Assembly: GCA_937890355.1 (NCBI GenBank)
Contig: CALACW010000055.1
Span: forward strand, 1 to 20,128
Direction: 5' to 3'
DNA from: CALACW01 sp002431305
GTDB lineage: Bacteria; Bacillota; Clostridia; Oscillospirales; Acutalibacteraceae
DNA: 20,128 nt
A program made the position numbers and the translations under genes. Of the stretch, positions 1 through 9,300 are shown in pieces; within the stretch, counting starts at the first letter, position 1, and the number at the start of each line of letters is the position of its first letter. The notes beneath the pieces are model-generated. The model searched no databases. It had not been told where the DNA came from and saw only the letters and a program-made list of their open reading frames with translations.

Positions 1-3000
1 ATGTGTCGCTTGTACAGCCGGAACGTTTACACTCGTAGCTGTGAGTTTTATCGGAGTTTGATTTGGGTGATGAATAATCGTAATCATGTCCGAGAGGCTG
101 AGAAGTCTCCTTGTTGTAACGATGAGATGAATCGTTTGCACAGACCATGAGCGTATAACCGGCTTTTACGCACGATGCGGGAACCGATTCGGTCTCTTTA
201 TAATCGTGTCCCGTTTCTGGAAGCTCAACGTATTTTACAGCCGAACAGACAGAGCATTTATATGCTTCTCTTCCCGGTTCGGTACATGCAGGCTTGATAT
301 CGTTTGCAGTGTCGCGTACGAATTTATGAGAGCCGTCCTCTTTATAATCGCAGCGCGTGCACTCGTACGCTTTGCATCCGTCGGATGCGGTTACCTCTTT
401 AAGGTCATGCTCCGTGTATTTCGCGGGGATTTCCTCAAATTCTTCGATATGGCAGTATGAGCACTCTCTCGTTTTTTCTCCGGGATAAATACAAATTGTA
501 TCTGTAACATCCCATTCGCCCCATGTATGGTCTTTTAAATCCTTGAGCTCGGAATATTCCTCACCGCAGAGCGAACATGTATATATCGTATATCCGGGCT
601 CTATGCACGTAGACTCCGCGTCTTCCGTTATCTTATAATCATGCTCCCATCCGGGAATTGCGCGTTCGTCAAGAAGGACATTGCACACATCGCATCTCTG
701 TTCTTCCCAGCCGTCTTTTCCGCAGCCGGGCTCGACGGTACGAACCCATTCGCCGGGAACGTGACCTTTTGCCGGATCAACAAGTTTATCTTTTGTCGTC
801 TCATTCTTATTTGAATCGAATAATTTATGACAAACCGAACACTCGTAATATTCGAAATTGCCGTCGAGCGTACATGTCGGAGAAACCGCGTCATGATGTT
901 CAAATGAATGACCCGAGGCGGGAATCGTCTTTTTCTCCGTATAACCGCATGCGGAATGACGAATACAGTCTCTGTGCATACTGCCCGCCTTTTCGCACGT
1001 CGGAACGCTGTCGGTAATCCACGCATTATCGGGAAGCTTGCTGTCGAACTCATGACCGAGCGCGGAGACGATATTGGTTTTCATTGTCTCGCCGTGAGAC
1101 GAACACTTCATAAGAGTATATCCGTTTTCCGTACACGTCGGAGCAACCGTTTTATTTACAACATAACGGCAGCCGGATTCCTCTCTGGTTTCGAAATATC
1201 CGCACTTTCTTCGGCAGTCGGCTCTGTAAACAGTGGTTTTTGCGCCCTCTGCGCTGATTTTATACCATTCGCTTCTGTTTTTGTTCCAGTCGGGCATATT
1301 GTGACCGAGCGCGGGAATCGTCTTTCCGTTAGGGTCGAGCGCTCCGCAGCGCGAACACTTTTTGCCGTTATAGCCCGCCGTCGTACACGTCGCGGGATAG
1401 CTTGCGTTGACGCTGAAATTGTGTCCGAGCGCCAGAAGATTATACCTGTAAAGCGTTCGAGTCTCGACCTGTCGGTTTGAATTCGACGAAACAGCGCTGT
1501 CCTGCCAGTTTGACCAGTTACCCCATTTTGTATATGTATAACGTTTATTATATGTAATATAATCCTGCTGTTTTACGTACGTGCACTCGTCGACTCCGCT
1601 GTTTCTGCCGTTCCACCAATAGGTGTCTTTGCACTCGTCGGTGTCTTTAATTTTATACGCGTTGGGATACTTGGGGTCGGGCGGATAATATTCCGCGGCG
1701 GAACCCTCACGGTAAAACGCATGGAATGTATCGAATTCGGATGATTTTTCCCACGCAATTTTACGGTTTATTGCACCGTGGTTTCCGCCTCGGCACCAGT
1801 GCCAGTATATGTAGCCGATAACAAAGTCGCGGTCGTCGGGAACTTCAAACTTAGTCGTATCGTTTTCATACGGAGTAAGGGTGGTTCCGTAGTATTTTTT
1901 ATATAAAGAATTCGACTTATCAAAACCCGAGTGCCATTCGGGCGCATAGATACGCGTTCCCGACTTGCTCGAATCCTTTACAAGCTCGTAACCGCCTCTC
2001 GTCCATCCGCTCATTGAGGTTGCATACGACCGGGTCGTCTGTTTGTTTCTGTATCTGTACTGCGTTTTTTTCTGAATTCGGTCAGCGGGAATTTTCGACG
2101 AATAATCCGCCGTCATCCACTCCGACCACGGGCTGCTCGAATTCGTAAGTTTAGTATAAATATCCCCGCATCTCGTACACTTGTACGTTGCGGTGCCCGC
2201 CCGAACGCAGTTGGGCGCTGAGGACACGGCGCCGGAATAATTATGTCCGAGCGCAGAAGTGTTTCTCGTTTGGGAATATCCGCATCTCGAGCACACGCGT
2301 TTTTCGCTGCCTCCCTTTGTACACGACGCGGCGGTAACGGTCGTCCACGAACCCATATTATGACCGAGAGCGTCCTTTACCTTGACTCCGCAGTAATCGC
2401 AGAATGAGCCGTTTAAGCAGTTAGGCGATTTTGTAACCTTATGTCCGCCGGTGATCGTACGCTGTTCGGTATATCCGCACCGCTGACAGACTCTCTCTTC
2501 ATATCCGTTCTCACGGCAGTTTGACTGTTTAACGACGTGCCAGTCACCGAAAATATGGCTCGGGGAATACGACTCGACATGTCTTTGATAATTAAAGCCG
2601 CTTAACTTGACCCAGCCCCATTTTCCGTAGCGCTGAGTTCTGCCCCATTTAACGCCCGAAACGGTTTTTGTCTCATAGACGTGGGCATACTCGCCCTTCA
2701 TGAACGTTGTAAGAGCCGAGCTTGAGGCCGAAGCCGATTTACGGAGTTTAGAACTCGACGAGGCTGTGTAAACGTCAAAACTTCTGGGATTGGGAGCGAC
2801 GCAGGGCGAGCCGTTCATTTTGACAAGATACGTTTTGTCCCCTGTGACTGAGCAGTGCCAGTTTGACGTTTTATATCTTACCTCAACGCCGTTTTTCATC
2901 GTCGAATGAGCGGCGATAACGGGCGTTCCGTCCTCGATGTCAACAACGATAGCGCTGTGGTGCATTTTGCCGTCTTTTTTCGTTTTATAGAATATCAAAT

Positions 3001-3409
3001 CGCCTGTGCTTACATCACCGGCCGACGGATTGCGCACGCTCGTTCCGCCCAGTGAAACGACATAGTCGTAAAGCTGCTGGGCTCTGATAAACGAGCCGTT
3101 GCTCGAGGATGAATAATGAGCCTTATATCCAGACGAATTCCAGCTTGAATTCATGTCGATACCGCCCATGTAAATGCACTGCGAAACAAAGTTAGCGCAG
3201 TCTCCGCCGTCCTTGGGCGCATAGTATCCCTTGCCCAGCAGAACGGAGTCAATGTCGTTCCAATGCTCCTTAGCCCACTCAACCGCGGCTGAGGAACAGT
3301 AGTCAGAGACGCCCGCGCTCGCCTTCATCTCAAGCCCCGCGGGGATTATACCCGCGAACATGAGAATGCAGAGCACGCACGACATAATGCGTTTAAAACA
3401 CTTTTTCAT
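1..3409 (-). CDS. Secreted Amidase_6-type protein with SH3-like domain and many CxxC modules (C-terminus beyond the window)
   Basis: The frame is open from the ATG at 3409 to the left edge, about 1136 codons, so the C-terminus is missing. GGAGG lies 9 nt before the start. Residues 1-32 are a signal peptide ending in ASA. Residues 35-190 match the Amidase_6 putative amidase family: AAVEWAKEHW, GGDCANFVSQ with likely catalytic Cys71, GDLIFY, HHSAIVV with likely catalytic His150 or 151, and AAHS. An SH3-like segment follows at about 207-285 (LRKSAS...GKWGWVKL). Then come about 16 Cys modules of the form GH-x(n)-C-T-x(2)-G-x(5)-C-x(2)-C, at 290-410 and 655 to the edge. They are split by a Trp/Tyr-rich stretch (about 425-650) with WSEW and WSNW motifs and no paired-Cys pattern. 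By family inference it is a cell-wall or peptide hydrolase working outside the cell, and the modules may bind metal or a surface partner. Amidase call good; module function unknown. Confidence 0.8.
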   Translation of the reverse strand, partial: MKKCFKRIMSCVLCILMFAGIIPAGLEMKASAGVSDYCSSAAVEWAKEHWNDIDSVLLGKGYYAPKDGGDCANFVSQCIYMGGIDMNSSWNSSGYKAHYSSSSNGSFIRAQQLYDYVVSLGGTSVRNPSAGDVSTGDLIFYKTKKDGKMHHSAIVVDIEDGTPVIAAHSTMKNGVEVRYKTSNWHCSVTGDKTYLVKMNGSPCVAPNPRSFDVYTASSSSKLRKSASASSSALTTFMKGEYAHVYETKTVSGVKWGRTQRYGKWGWVKLSGFNYQRHVESYSPSHIFGDWHVVKQSNCRENGYEERVCQRCGYTEQRTITGGHKVTKSPNCLNGSFCDYCGVKVKDALGHNMGSWTTVTAASCTKGGSEKRVCSRCGYSQTRNTSALGHNYSGAVSSAPNCVRAGTATYKCTRCGDIYTKLTNSSSPWSEWMTADYSSKIPADRIQKKTQYRYRNKQTTRSYATSMSGWTRGGYELVKDSSKSGTRIYAPEWHSGFDKSNSLYKKYYGTTLTPYENDTTKFEVPDDRDFVIGYIYWHWCRGGNHGAINRKIAWEKSSEFDTFHAFYREGSAAEYYPPDPKYPNAYKIKDTDECKDTYWWNGRNSGVDECTYVKQQDYITYNKRYTYTKWGNWSNWQDSAVSSNSNRQVETRTLYRYNLLALGHNFSVNASYPATCTTAGYNGKKCSRCGALDPNGKTIPALGHNMPDWNKNRSEWYKISAEGAKTTVYRADCRRKCGYFETREESGCRYVVNKTVAPTCTENGYTLMKCSSHGETMKTNIVSALGHEFDSKLPDNAWITDSVPTCEKAGSMHRDCIRHSACGYTEKKTIPASGHSFEHHDAVSPTCTLDGNFEYYECSVCHKLFDSNKNETTKDKLVDPAKGHVPGEWVRTVEPGCGKDGWEEQRCDVCNVLLDERAIPGWEHDYKITEDAESTCIEPGYTIYTCSLCGEEYSELKDLKDHTWGEWDVTDTICIYPGEKTRECSYCHIEEFEEIPAKYTEHDLKEVTASDGCKAYECTRCDYKEDGSHKFVRDTANDIKPACTEPGREAYKCSVCSAVKYVELPETGHDYKETESVPASCVKAGYTLMVCANDSSHRYNKETSQPLGHDYDYSSPKSNSDKTHSYECKRSGCTSDT

Positions 3410-3452
3410 AAAACCCTGCCTCCGAAAAACATAATTGTTGTTTTACGGAAAT

Positions 3453-3482
3453 ATTATATAACATTCTTTCCCATTATGTCAA
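3453..3482 (-). promoter_or_regulatory. Sigma-A promoter of the secreted amidase gene
   Basis: On the minus strand there is a perfect -35 TTGACA (3477-3482) and a perfect -10 TATAAT (3453-3458), 18 nt apart. The start codon is at 3409, giving a leader of roughly 37 nt that holds the GGAGG ribosome site. This is the strongest consensus promoter in the window and suggests high constitutive expression. Confidence 0.85.
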
Positions 3483-3490
3483 TATTATTT

Positions 3491-3532
3491 TCCAAAAATA
3501 AAAACAGGATGCAAATTCGGCTCACATCCTGT
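3491..3532 (-). terminator. Rho-independent terminator after the dockerin relic
   Basis: The minus strand has ACAGGATG and CATCCTGT as 8-bp arms (3525-3532 and 3504-3511) with a 13-nt loop, followed by TTTTTATTTTTGG. It lies about 40 nt past the stop codon of the dockerin relic and just upstream of the next gene's promoter. It therefore looks like the original terminator of a gene that has lost its body. Confidence 0.75.
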
Positions 3533-3572
3533 CAGAATTACAAATTTTAATTATATTCTCATCATATATCAG

Positions 3573-3756
3573 TCAGATATCCAACGTTTTGTCAAGTTTT
3601 GCTGCGAATCTGAGTATTGCCCGCGCCTCTTTTGCATTGACGGCGCCATCCCTGTTCAAGTCTCCCGCATAAACCGCCTCCTTTTTTCATAATATCGTCT
3701 TTTAGATTATCCGTCAGCTGCCGAACGGACAGTATTATATTGAAATATTCAAAAAT
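3573..3756 (-). pseudogene. Orphan dockerin C-terminus (gene relic, frameshifted)
   Basis: Reading leftwards, one frame gives AGDLNRDGAVNAKEAR, then AILRFAAKL and a TGA stop at 3573-3575. This matches the second dockerin half of the two intact proteins in this window (ADIDSDGKVSSKEARSILRFAAKL). The calcium loop D-x-N-x-D-x-A-x-N-x-x-E is intact. The frame is closed upstream by TGA at 3687-3689. Removing one A from the A6 run at 3682-3687 joins it to LSVRQLTDNLKDDIMKK, which fits the spacer before the second half. A TAA at 3757-3759 closes that frame too, and no start with a ribosome site is seen. It is most simply the tail of a deleted dockerin gene that still keeps its terminator. Confidence 0.7.
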
Positions 3757-3768
3757 TTATTTTATAAT
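3740..3768 (+). promoter_or_regulatory. Promoter of the tautomerase-galactosidase operon
   Basis: TTGAAA (3740-3745) and a perfect TATAAT (3763-3768) are separated by 17 nt. The expected transcript start is near 3775, giving a short leader with AGGAGG (3785-3790) placed 8 nt before the ATG at 3799. The -35 overlaps the far end of the dockerin relic. Confidence 0.8.
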
Positions 3769-3798
3769 AATAAAAAAACACTTCAGGAGGTCTTTTTC

Positions 3799-4143
3799 AT
3801 GCCTTATATTGAATTAAAAACAACAGCAAATATTTCCGGCGAGAAGGCGGAGGCGCTCAAAACAGCATTCGGCAAAGCTATCGAATGTTTCCCCGGCAAG
3901 ACGGAGAGATGGCTCATGGTTGCCGTAGAGGGTGACAAAAAAATGTGGTTCGGCGGCGACAATTCGACTGACTCGGCTATGGTTGACGTAAGTCTGCTCG
4001 GAAACGTTGACGCGTCGGCGAGCGAAAAAATGACCGAAAAACTCTGCCGTATCATCGAGAACGAACTCGGCATTTCGCAGGACAGAACATACGTTAAATA
4101 TTCGGGATATCAAAACTGGGGCTTCAACGGCTCGAACTTCTGA
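3799..4143 (+). CDS. MIF/tautomerase-superfamily protein
   Basis: 114 aa, the normal length for macrophage migration inhibitory factor homologues. Pro2 follows the initiator Met, so Met removal would expose the catalytic N-terminal proline of the superfamily (keto-enol tautomerase). Other MIF-like blocks are the start MPYIELKTTANIS, the centre W-L-M-V-A-V and W-F-G-G, and the end G-I-S-Q-D-R-T-Y-V-K-Y, which parallels R-I-S-P-D-R-V-Y-I-N-Y in animal MIF. The active-site Asn of that last motif is Lys here. There is no signal peptide, so it is probably a cytoplasmic homotrimer. The substrate is unknown. It is the first gene of a promoter-driven pair with an alpha-galactosidase 6 nt downstream. 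That pairing is uncommon and does not by itself indicate a substrate. Confidence 0.87.
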   Translation: MPYIELKTTANISGEKAEALKTAFGKAIECFPGKTERWLMVAVEGDKKMWFGGDNSTDSAMVDVSLLGNVDASASEKMTEKLCRIIENELGISQDRTYVKYSGYQNWGFNGSNF

Positions 4144-4149
4144 TAAATT

Positions 4150-5871
4150 ATGAAAAAGATTAACGGGAAAAAAGCGGCGGCGGCAGTACTGACGGCTTCT
4201 CTCGCCGGAACTGCGGCACTCTTAAAGAAAAAGCACATCTGCCCCGTATGTGAAATTAAACGAATGGCGCACAAGCTGACTCTTTCGCAGAAATCCGCCG
4301 GCGGTTATGACAATTCGGCGGCGCTCACGCCCCCTATGGGCTGGTCAAGCTGGAATCTTTTCGCTTCGAAAATCAACGAGGAACTCATCAGGGAAATTGC
4401 GGACGCGATGAAGGACTCGGGTCTTCTCGACGCGGGATATAAATACGTAAACATCGACGACTGCTGGCAGAGCTCGGAACGTGACGAAAACGGCAGGCTT
4501 CAGTGTGACAAGGCAACTTTCCCCTCAGGCATTAAGGCGCTGAGCGAGTACATAAATTCAAAGGGGCTGAAACTCGGTCTGTATTCGTCAAACGGCGTGA
4601 GGACGTGCGAGGATTATCCCGGAAGCCTTACGCACGAACGCGAAGACGCGGACACGCTCGCAGAATGGGGAGTCGAATATTTCAAATACGACTTCTGCCA
4701 TAACATTCCGCTGACGGAAAAAGCGCCGGACGTCGCATTCGTCGAATTTTCGCACCCCTCAAAGACGGCGTTCGCAAAATATTCGCCGTCCGGCTGCACG
4801 CTGAAGGGCAGTGCGAGAATTATTAAAATGAGCGACTGCGACAAGGATAATTACGAATATATAACATCCCTCTCGTCGCACGGCGGTTCGTTTGAAATTA
4901 CGCTCGAGAGTGAGACGGATTCCGACGCTGTAATGTCGCTGACGGTCAGAAAGTCAAAGGATTCCGACAGATTCCTGATTGCAAATGTCAATTCCGAGGA
5001 GATTTGGCTGTATTTTGATAAAAATCTCGCGGGCAACAGAGTAAAACGCGTTCAGCGCGATATTAAATTGAAAAAGGGTACAAATATTATCGTATTTTAT
5101 AACCCCGTAGGCTCCGCCGCCGACTCCGCCGCAATGCAGTACTCATTAATGGGCAGAGAGTTAAAGCGCGCGGCGAGGGATTACGCTGAAAAAAATTCAT
5201 CGGAAGTTAAGCCGATAGTATTTTCAATCTGCGAATGGGGCAAAAATTCACCGTGGAAATGGGCGCGTTCGGCCGGTAATCTGTGGCGGACAACGCCCGA
5301 TATCAAACCGTTTTGGCCGTGGATTGTCATGATTTACGAGCGGACGGTCGGTCTGTGGAAATATTCCGCCCCCGGAGGCTGGAACGACCCCGATATGCTC
5401 GAGGTCGGCAACGGCAGACTCACGAACGAGGAAAACAGGGCGCATTTTTCGCTGTGGTGCATGATGTGCGCCCCGCTGATACTCGGCAACGACGTGCGCA
5501 GATTTATAAAAACGGACGGCACGGTTGACAGCGAAAATCCTGTTTATAAAATCATTACGAATAAAAAAATGATTTCGATAAATCAGGATATTCTCGGCGT
5601 TCAGTGCCGGAGAATAAAAACGGGACTCGTCGACATTCTCGTAAAACCGCTTGAAAATTCGAGAATCGCCGTCTGCGTGTTCAACAAGTCGTCAAAAAAG
5701 AAAAATGTTAAAATCGACCTCAGCGAAACAGCAAATCTGGGCTTTGTAAGCCTTGAAAAAAAGAGCGGATACAGCGTAACCGACGTGTGGGAGGACAGCG
5801 AATTTATTTCGCCGGACGAAATAAACGCGTGCGTTGAGCCCCACGGGGTCAAGGTATATATCGTGCGTTGA
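4150..5871 (+). CDS. GH27 alpha-galactosidase with N-terminal anchor and internal insertion
   Basis: 573 aa. It hydrolyses terminal alpha-galactosides, as in raffinose-family sugars or galactomannan side chains. Visible GH27 landmarks are PPMGWSSWN (61-69), NIDDCW (101-106), the nucleophile motif FKYD with Asp181, ICEWG, RTTPDI with probable acid/base Asp384, and GGWNDPDMLEVGNG (from about 409). The C-terminal part (about 475-573) looks like the family's beta-sandwich. Residues 9-25 are a hydrophobic Ala/Leu stretch followed by KKK and a CPVC motif, with no clear cleavage site. This suggests a membrane-tethered enzyme. Between Asn185 and about 329 lies an extra segment of about 140 residues, rich in predicted beta strands, inside the barrel; it may be a carbohydrate-binding-like domain. 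The start is 6 nt after tandem stops TGA TAA with no ribosome site, so translation is probably coupled to the upstream gene. Confidence 0.9.
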   Translation: MKKINGKKAAAAVLTASLAGTAALLKKKHICPVCEIKRMAHKLTLSQKSAGGYDNSAALTPPMGWSSWNLFASKINEELIREIADAMKDSGLLDAGYKYVNIDDCWQSSERDENGRLQCDKATFPSGIKALSEYINSKGLKLGLYSSNGVRTCEDYPGSLTHEREDADTLAEWGVEYFKYDFCHNIPLTEKAPDVAFVEFSHPSKTAFAKYSPSGCTLKGSARIIKMSDCDKDNYEYITSLSSHGGSFEITLESETDSDAVMSLTVRKSKDSDRFLIANVNSEEIWLYFDKNLAGNRVKRVQRDIKLKKGTNIIVFYNPVGSAADSAAMQYSLMGRELKRAARDYAEKNSSEVKPIVFSICEWGKNSPWKWARSAGNLWRTTPDIKPFWPWIVMIYERTVGLWKYSAPGGWNDPDMLEVGNGRLTNEENRAHFSLWCMMCAPLILGNDVRRFIKTDGTVDSENPVYKIITNKKMISINQDILGVQCRRIKTGLVDILVKPLENSRIAVCVFNKSSKKKNVKIDLSETANLGFVSLEKKSGYSVTDVWEDSEFISPDEINACVEPHGVKVYIVR

Positions 5872-5968
5872 GAACGGAAAAATGCCGTTTAATACGAGGT
5901 AATTAACCCCGAATTCGGATTGTGATATAATTGAAAAACACCGCGTATTTTAACAAAAAAAAGACAGC

Positions 5969-6017
5969 AAAAAAACGGAGAATGCCTTGTTTCGGGCGTT
6001 CTCCGTTTTCGTTTTTT
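5969..6017. terminator. Bidirectional terminator between convergent genes
   Basis: CGGAGAATGCC (5976-5986) pairs with GGCGTTCTCCG (5995-6005). The stem is extended by flanking A and T runs. TTTTCGTTTTTT follows on the plus strand, and a U7 run follows on the minus strand. It can end both the galactosidase transcript and the minus-strand vWFA/protease transcript. Apart from a weak 5-bp hairpin, the stretch 5872-5968 holds only CCGAATTCGG (5909-5918) and a lone TATAAT (5926-5931). Confidence 0.85.
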
Positions 6018-6331
6018 GATAAAAAAGAGCGGGCGGGATTGGGGCAAAATATCCGGCGATTCCGCGCGGACATTTTTCATGCGGAACAATGATTTTTTAC
6101 TTCATAATGTGCGCGGGCTCTTTTATTTTGATTTTTTAACCGTCGATTTTTGTCTGAAGTTTTGCGGCGAAGCGCAGAATACTGCGCGCCTCTTTGCTCG
6201 ACACCTTACCGTCGGAATCAATATCGGCGGCTTCCTTCGTAACTGAGTCGGGACTGTCGAGTCTTGCCGCGATTCTCAGAACGGATCTGGCGTCCTTGGC
6301 GGTAATTTTGCCGTCGGGCGAGGTGTCGCCC
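5976..6331. repeat. Perfect 356-bp direct repeat, copy A (dockerin + 3' UTR + terminator)
   Basis: Every base compared from 5976 to 6331 is identical to 10414-10769, at a constant offset of 4438. Reading on the minus strand, the copy starts one base before the first dockerin codon (Gly of GDTSPDGK). It includes all 64 dockerin codons, the TAA, about 130 nt of 3' UTR and the whole terminator hairpin. Outside both ends similarity falls sharply, although the protein domain before it remains related. This points to a very recent duplication or gene conversion. Confidence 0.97.
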
Positions 6332-9300
6332 ATTACAATAACGGTATATTCATTAACACCTAATTTGAATTTTAAACCGTTAACAACGACATCCGAATCC
6401 GATACAGAAAGCGTTATATTACTTTCTATTTCCGATTTAAATTCGGACGCAGTAACTCCGCTTATCTTTTCGGGCTTAACATAAATAAACATTTTATCCG
6501 CGTTAAGAATAAGTTTGCTTCCGTTTTTCAGGATAAGTTTATAATCGGGGTCGATTGCTCCGCACTCGGTGCAGACGCCGTCCTTAAAGCTGTGACCGCG
6601 GGCGGGAAGTTCCTCCTGTGCCTTGACTGTTTTACCGCAAACGGAGCATTTAGTGCCGTCGGTAAGTCCCTTTTCGGTGCATGTTGCAGGCTTACCTTCG
6701 ACTTTGACCTGCTTGTGTCCCAATGCGGGGATTTCTTTCTGAGCTTTTACAACTTCACCGCAGACGGAGCACTTCGTGCCGTCGCTGATTCCCTTTTCGG
6801 TGCATGACGCAGGCTTGCCTTCAACTTTTACTTCCTTGTGTCCCGGTGCGGGAATTTCTTTCTGAGCTTTTACAACTTCACCGCAGACGGAGCACTTTGT
6901 GCCGTCGGTAAGTCCCTTTTCGGTGCATGTTGCAGGCTTGCCTTCAACTTTTACTTCCTTGTGTCCCAATGCGGGAATTTCTTCTTGTGCTTTTATGATT
7001 TCACCGCAGACGGAGCATTTTGTACCTTCTGTAAGTCCGGTTTTTGTACAGGTTGCAGGTTTGCTGTCGATTTTTTCTTCGGTATGTCCGATAGTTACTT
7101 TAAAACAATAAGAATTTTCCTCATCTGCTTTTACTAAAACAAACGCGGTTCCTTCAGCCTTTGCGGTAATTTTGCCGTCGATGATTTCAAGAATTTTATC
7201 ATCGGAGATTTCACACGATTTAATCGAGTCTACGGAAATGTCCGCACTCTCTCCGACTTTCATTTGTTTATATTCCGGAGCCTTTACTTCAATAATACCG
7301 GTTTTTTCAACGGTTTTTCCGTTTTTGAGAAGCATTGAATAAGTAATATTATACTCTCCGGCAGTAAGATTATCCTTAAGAGGAATGCTGACGGACGCGC
7401 CGGATTTACTTACGTCGATTTTTGAAGTGTAAACGTCCGAAAGAACGTCAGATTTAACAGTAAGCTCAACAGAAGTATCATCGGGATAAAGATTATTAAT
7501 ATTTAAATTAATATTCTGTCCGGAAATTTCGCTGTATGCGGTTTTTCTGTCCGTCGAAGCAAAAGCGCATTCGTCTTTTTCTCCGAGCAAACCTTTTTCA
7601 AACGCTTCCTGAACAGACTGCTCCGCAGTTTCATTGTTTTCGCCGGGATCGGGTATAAGAGAACCAACCTTATCCAAATCAATATCTTCTCCGTATCCGC
7701 CGATAAGACCTCCGGTGAATTTAAGGTTGACCCATTCGTTCGACGTTGCGGTCAGAGTACCGAAAATGTCCTCTCCGGTTTTTTCATCCTTATCGCCATT
7801 AAGATTGTATTTTAAATTATAATCCAAAACGCCGTCTTCATTGAAATCGATTGCGCGCTCTGCGATATCGGTTATTGTCGTTCCGTCAAAATCACGGAAG
7901 TTGAACATTAATCCGCAGTCCTTCGTTGCACCGAGGGGATCTATACCGAGGCTTTCGTCAATATTTTCCTCGTCAATTTCGGGAAGATTAAACTCCTGAT
8001 AGTCTATCTTATACGAGTCGGTACCTGTCTGTAATCCACCGAGCTGGTAATTGTAATTCATTATACTGAAATGATTGGGCTTATGATTTACATGATCATT
8101 AACAGTCTTGCCGGTATAACAATCTGTATAAATTCCGCCGTGGGACAAACCGAGAGTATGACCGAGCTCATGCATTATGGTACCGGCAAGAGCCGTATCG
8201 TGATCCCTGATAGTTTCGGATTCGGATATCATTCCGCTTGAAACAATGAAGAACTGTCCCGTTATGTTTTCGGCAATACCGGTACTATAGCCGTTATCAT
8301 AACGGTTTACGAACAAACAATATTTAAATGTAGTCCATCTGTTTTTGGTGAAATTTTCAATTGCGGTTCTGTTCCAATTTTCAAAACTGCTGCCAAGCTC
8401 AAAACTATCGCTGTATTCAATCGCGGACGCGGACGAAGACGCGGACGCGGACTCAGGCTCGTACGAAGATGAAAGTTTTCCCCATTTTTCGCCCGTTTCA
8501 TAATTCATTATCGATTCGGGACCGGCATCGATATGTACGTTTATGCCATGCTCCTTAAAGCTTTCATAAACCATTTTCAACGCTTCCGGCGAAGGAGCGG
8601 TGCTTTTTTTATGGATTTTTTCCTTTGCACCCATTATGTTGACCTCATCGCCGTCATACTCCATCCAGTCAGCCTCTATAAAGATGTCGGGGACATTGGG
8701 ATCTGCCCCCATTGCTTTAAGGTCGAGATCGGGGATGCCGTCGTGGTCTGTATCAACGCCGTTTATCTCCCAGTCGTCGGGAATGCCGTCCGAATCGGAG
8801 TCAATCGCGTTTTCGTATATCCATTCGGAATATTCCTGCATCAGTTCATAATAGTCATATGTATCTATATCTATGAATCTGCCGCCGGTCATGGTATAAA
8901 GATAATTATAATCCGGTTCGCAGTAGTCCTCACTGACAACCGTCACCTTAACGTTTTCACTGCGGAACTGCTCCGTCCACCAATCCATATTATAATGGTT
9001 TTCGGCTATATTTTCGTCGGTATTTTCATAATCCTTAAATCCTGCGTCCGTAAGCAGGAATACGAATTTTGTAGAATCCTCTCTCGGAAATTCAAATATG
9101 GATTTGTCAGAACCGAGTTTTGAAAAATCTGTAAATTTTTCGAATGCGTCTATCGGAGTTTCGTCCGTATCTCCGCCGCCGTTCGCATATATCGAATCAA
9201 AAACTTCGATTATTTTATTAACGTCGTCCGTCCACTTTTTACCGTCTATTTCATGATAAACGGTAGAATCCGTACCGTCCGCGTAAATATCGCGGAATTC

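Noticed and set aside
908..1480. Plus-strand frame of 190 codons in the left region
   Set aside because: It lies fully inside the long minus-strand Cys-module frame, whose repeats are real. No ribosome site.
5903..5931. Possible plus-strand promoter (TTAACC, 17 nt with the palindrome CCGAATTCGG, TATAAT)
   Set aside because: The -35 is weak and the transcript would meet the terminator after about 40 nt; no gene follows on that strand.
6016..6246. Two identical plus-strand 76-codon frames (also at 10454-10684)
   Set aside because: They are antisense to the duplicated dockerin and 3' UTR and are identical only because the DNA is repeated.
6598..7089. CRISPR-like regular repeats
   Set aside because: The period is 123 bp with no short spacers, the units are in frame and encode a clear Cys module.
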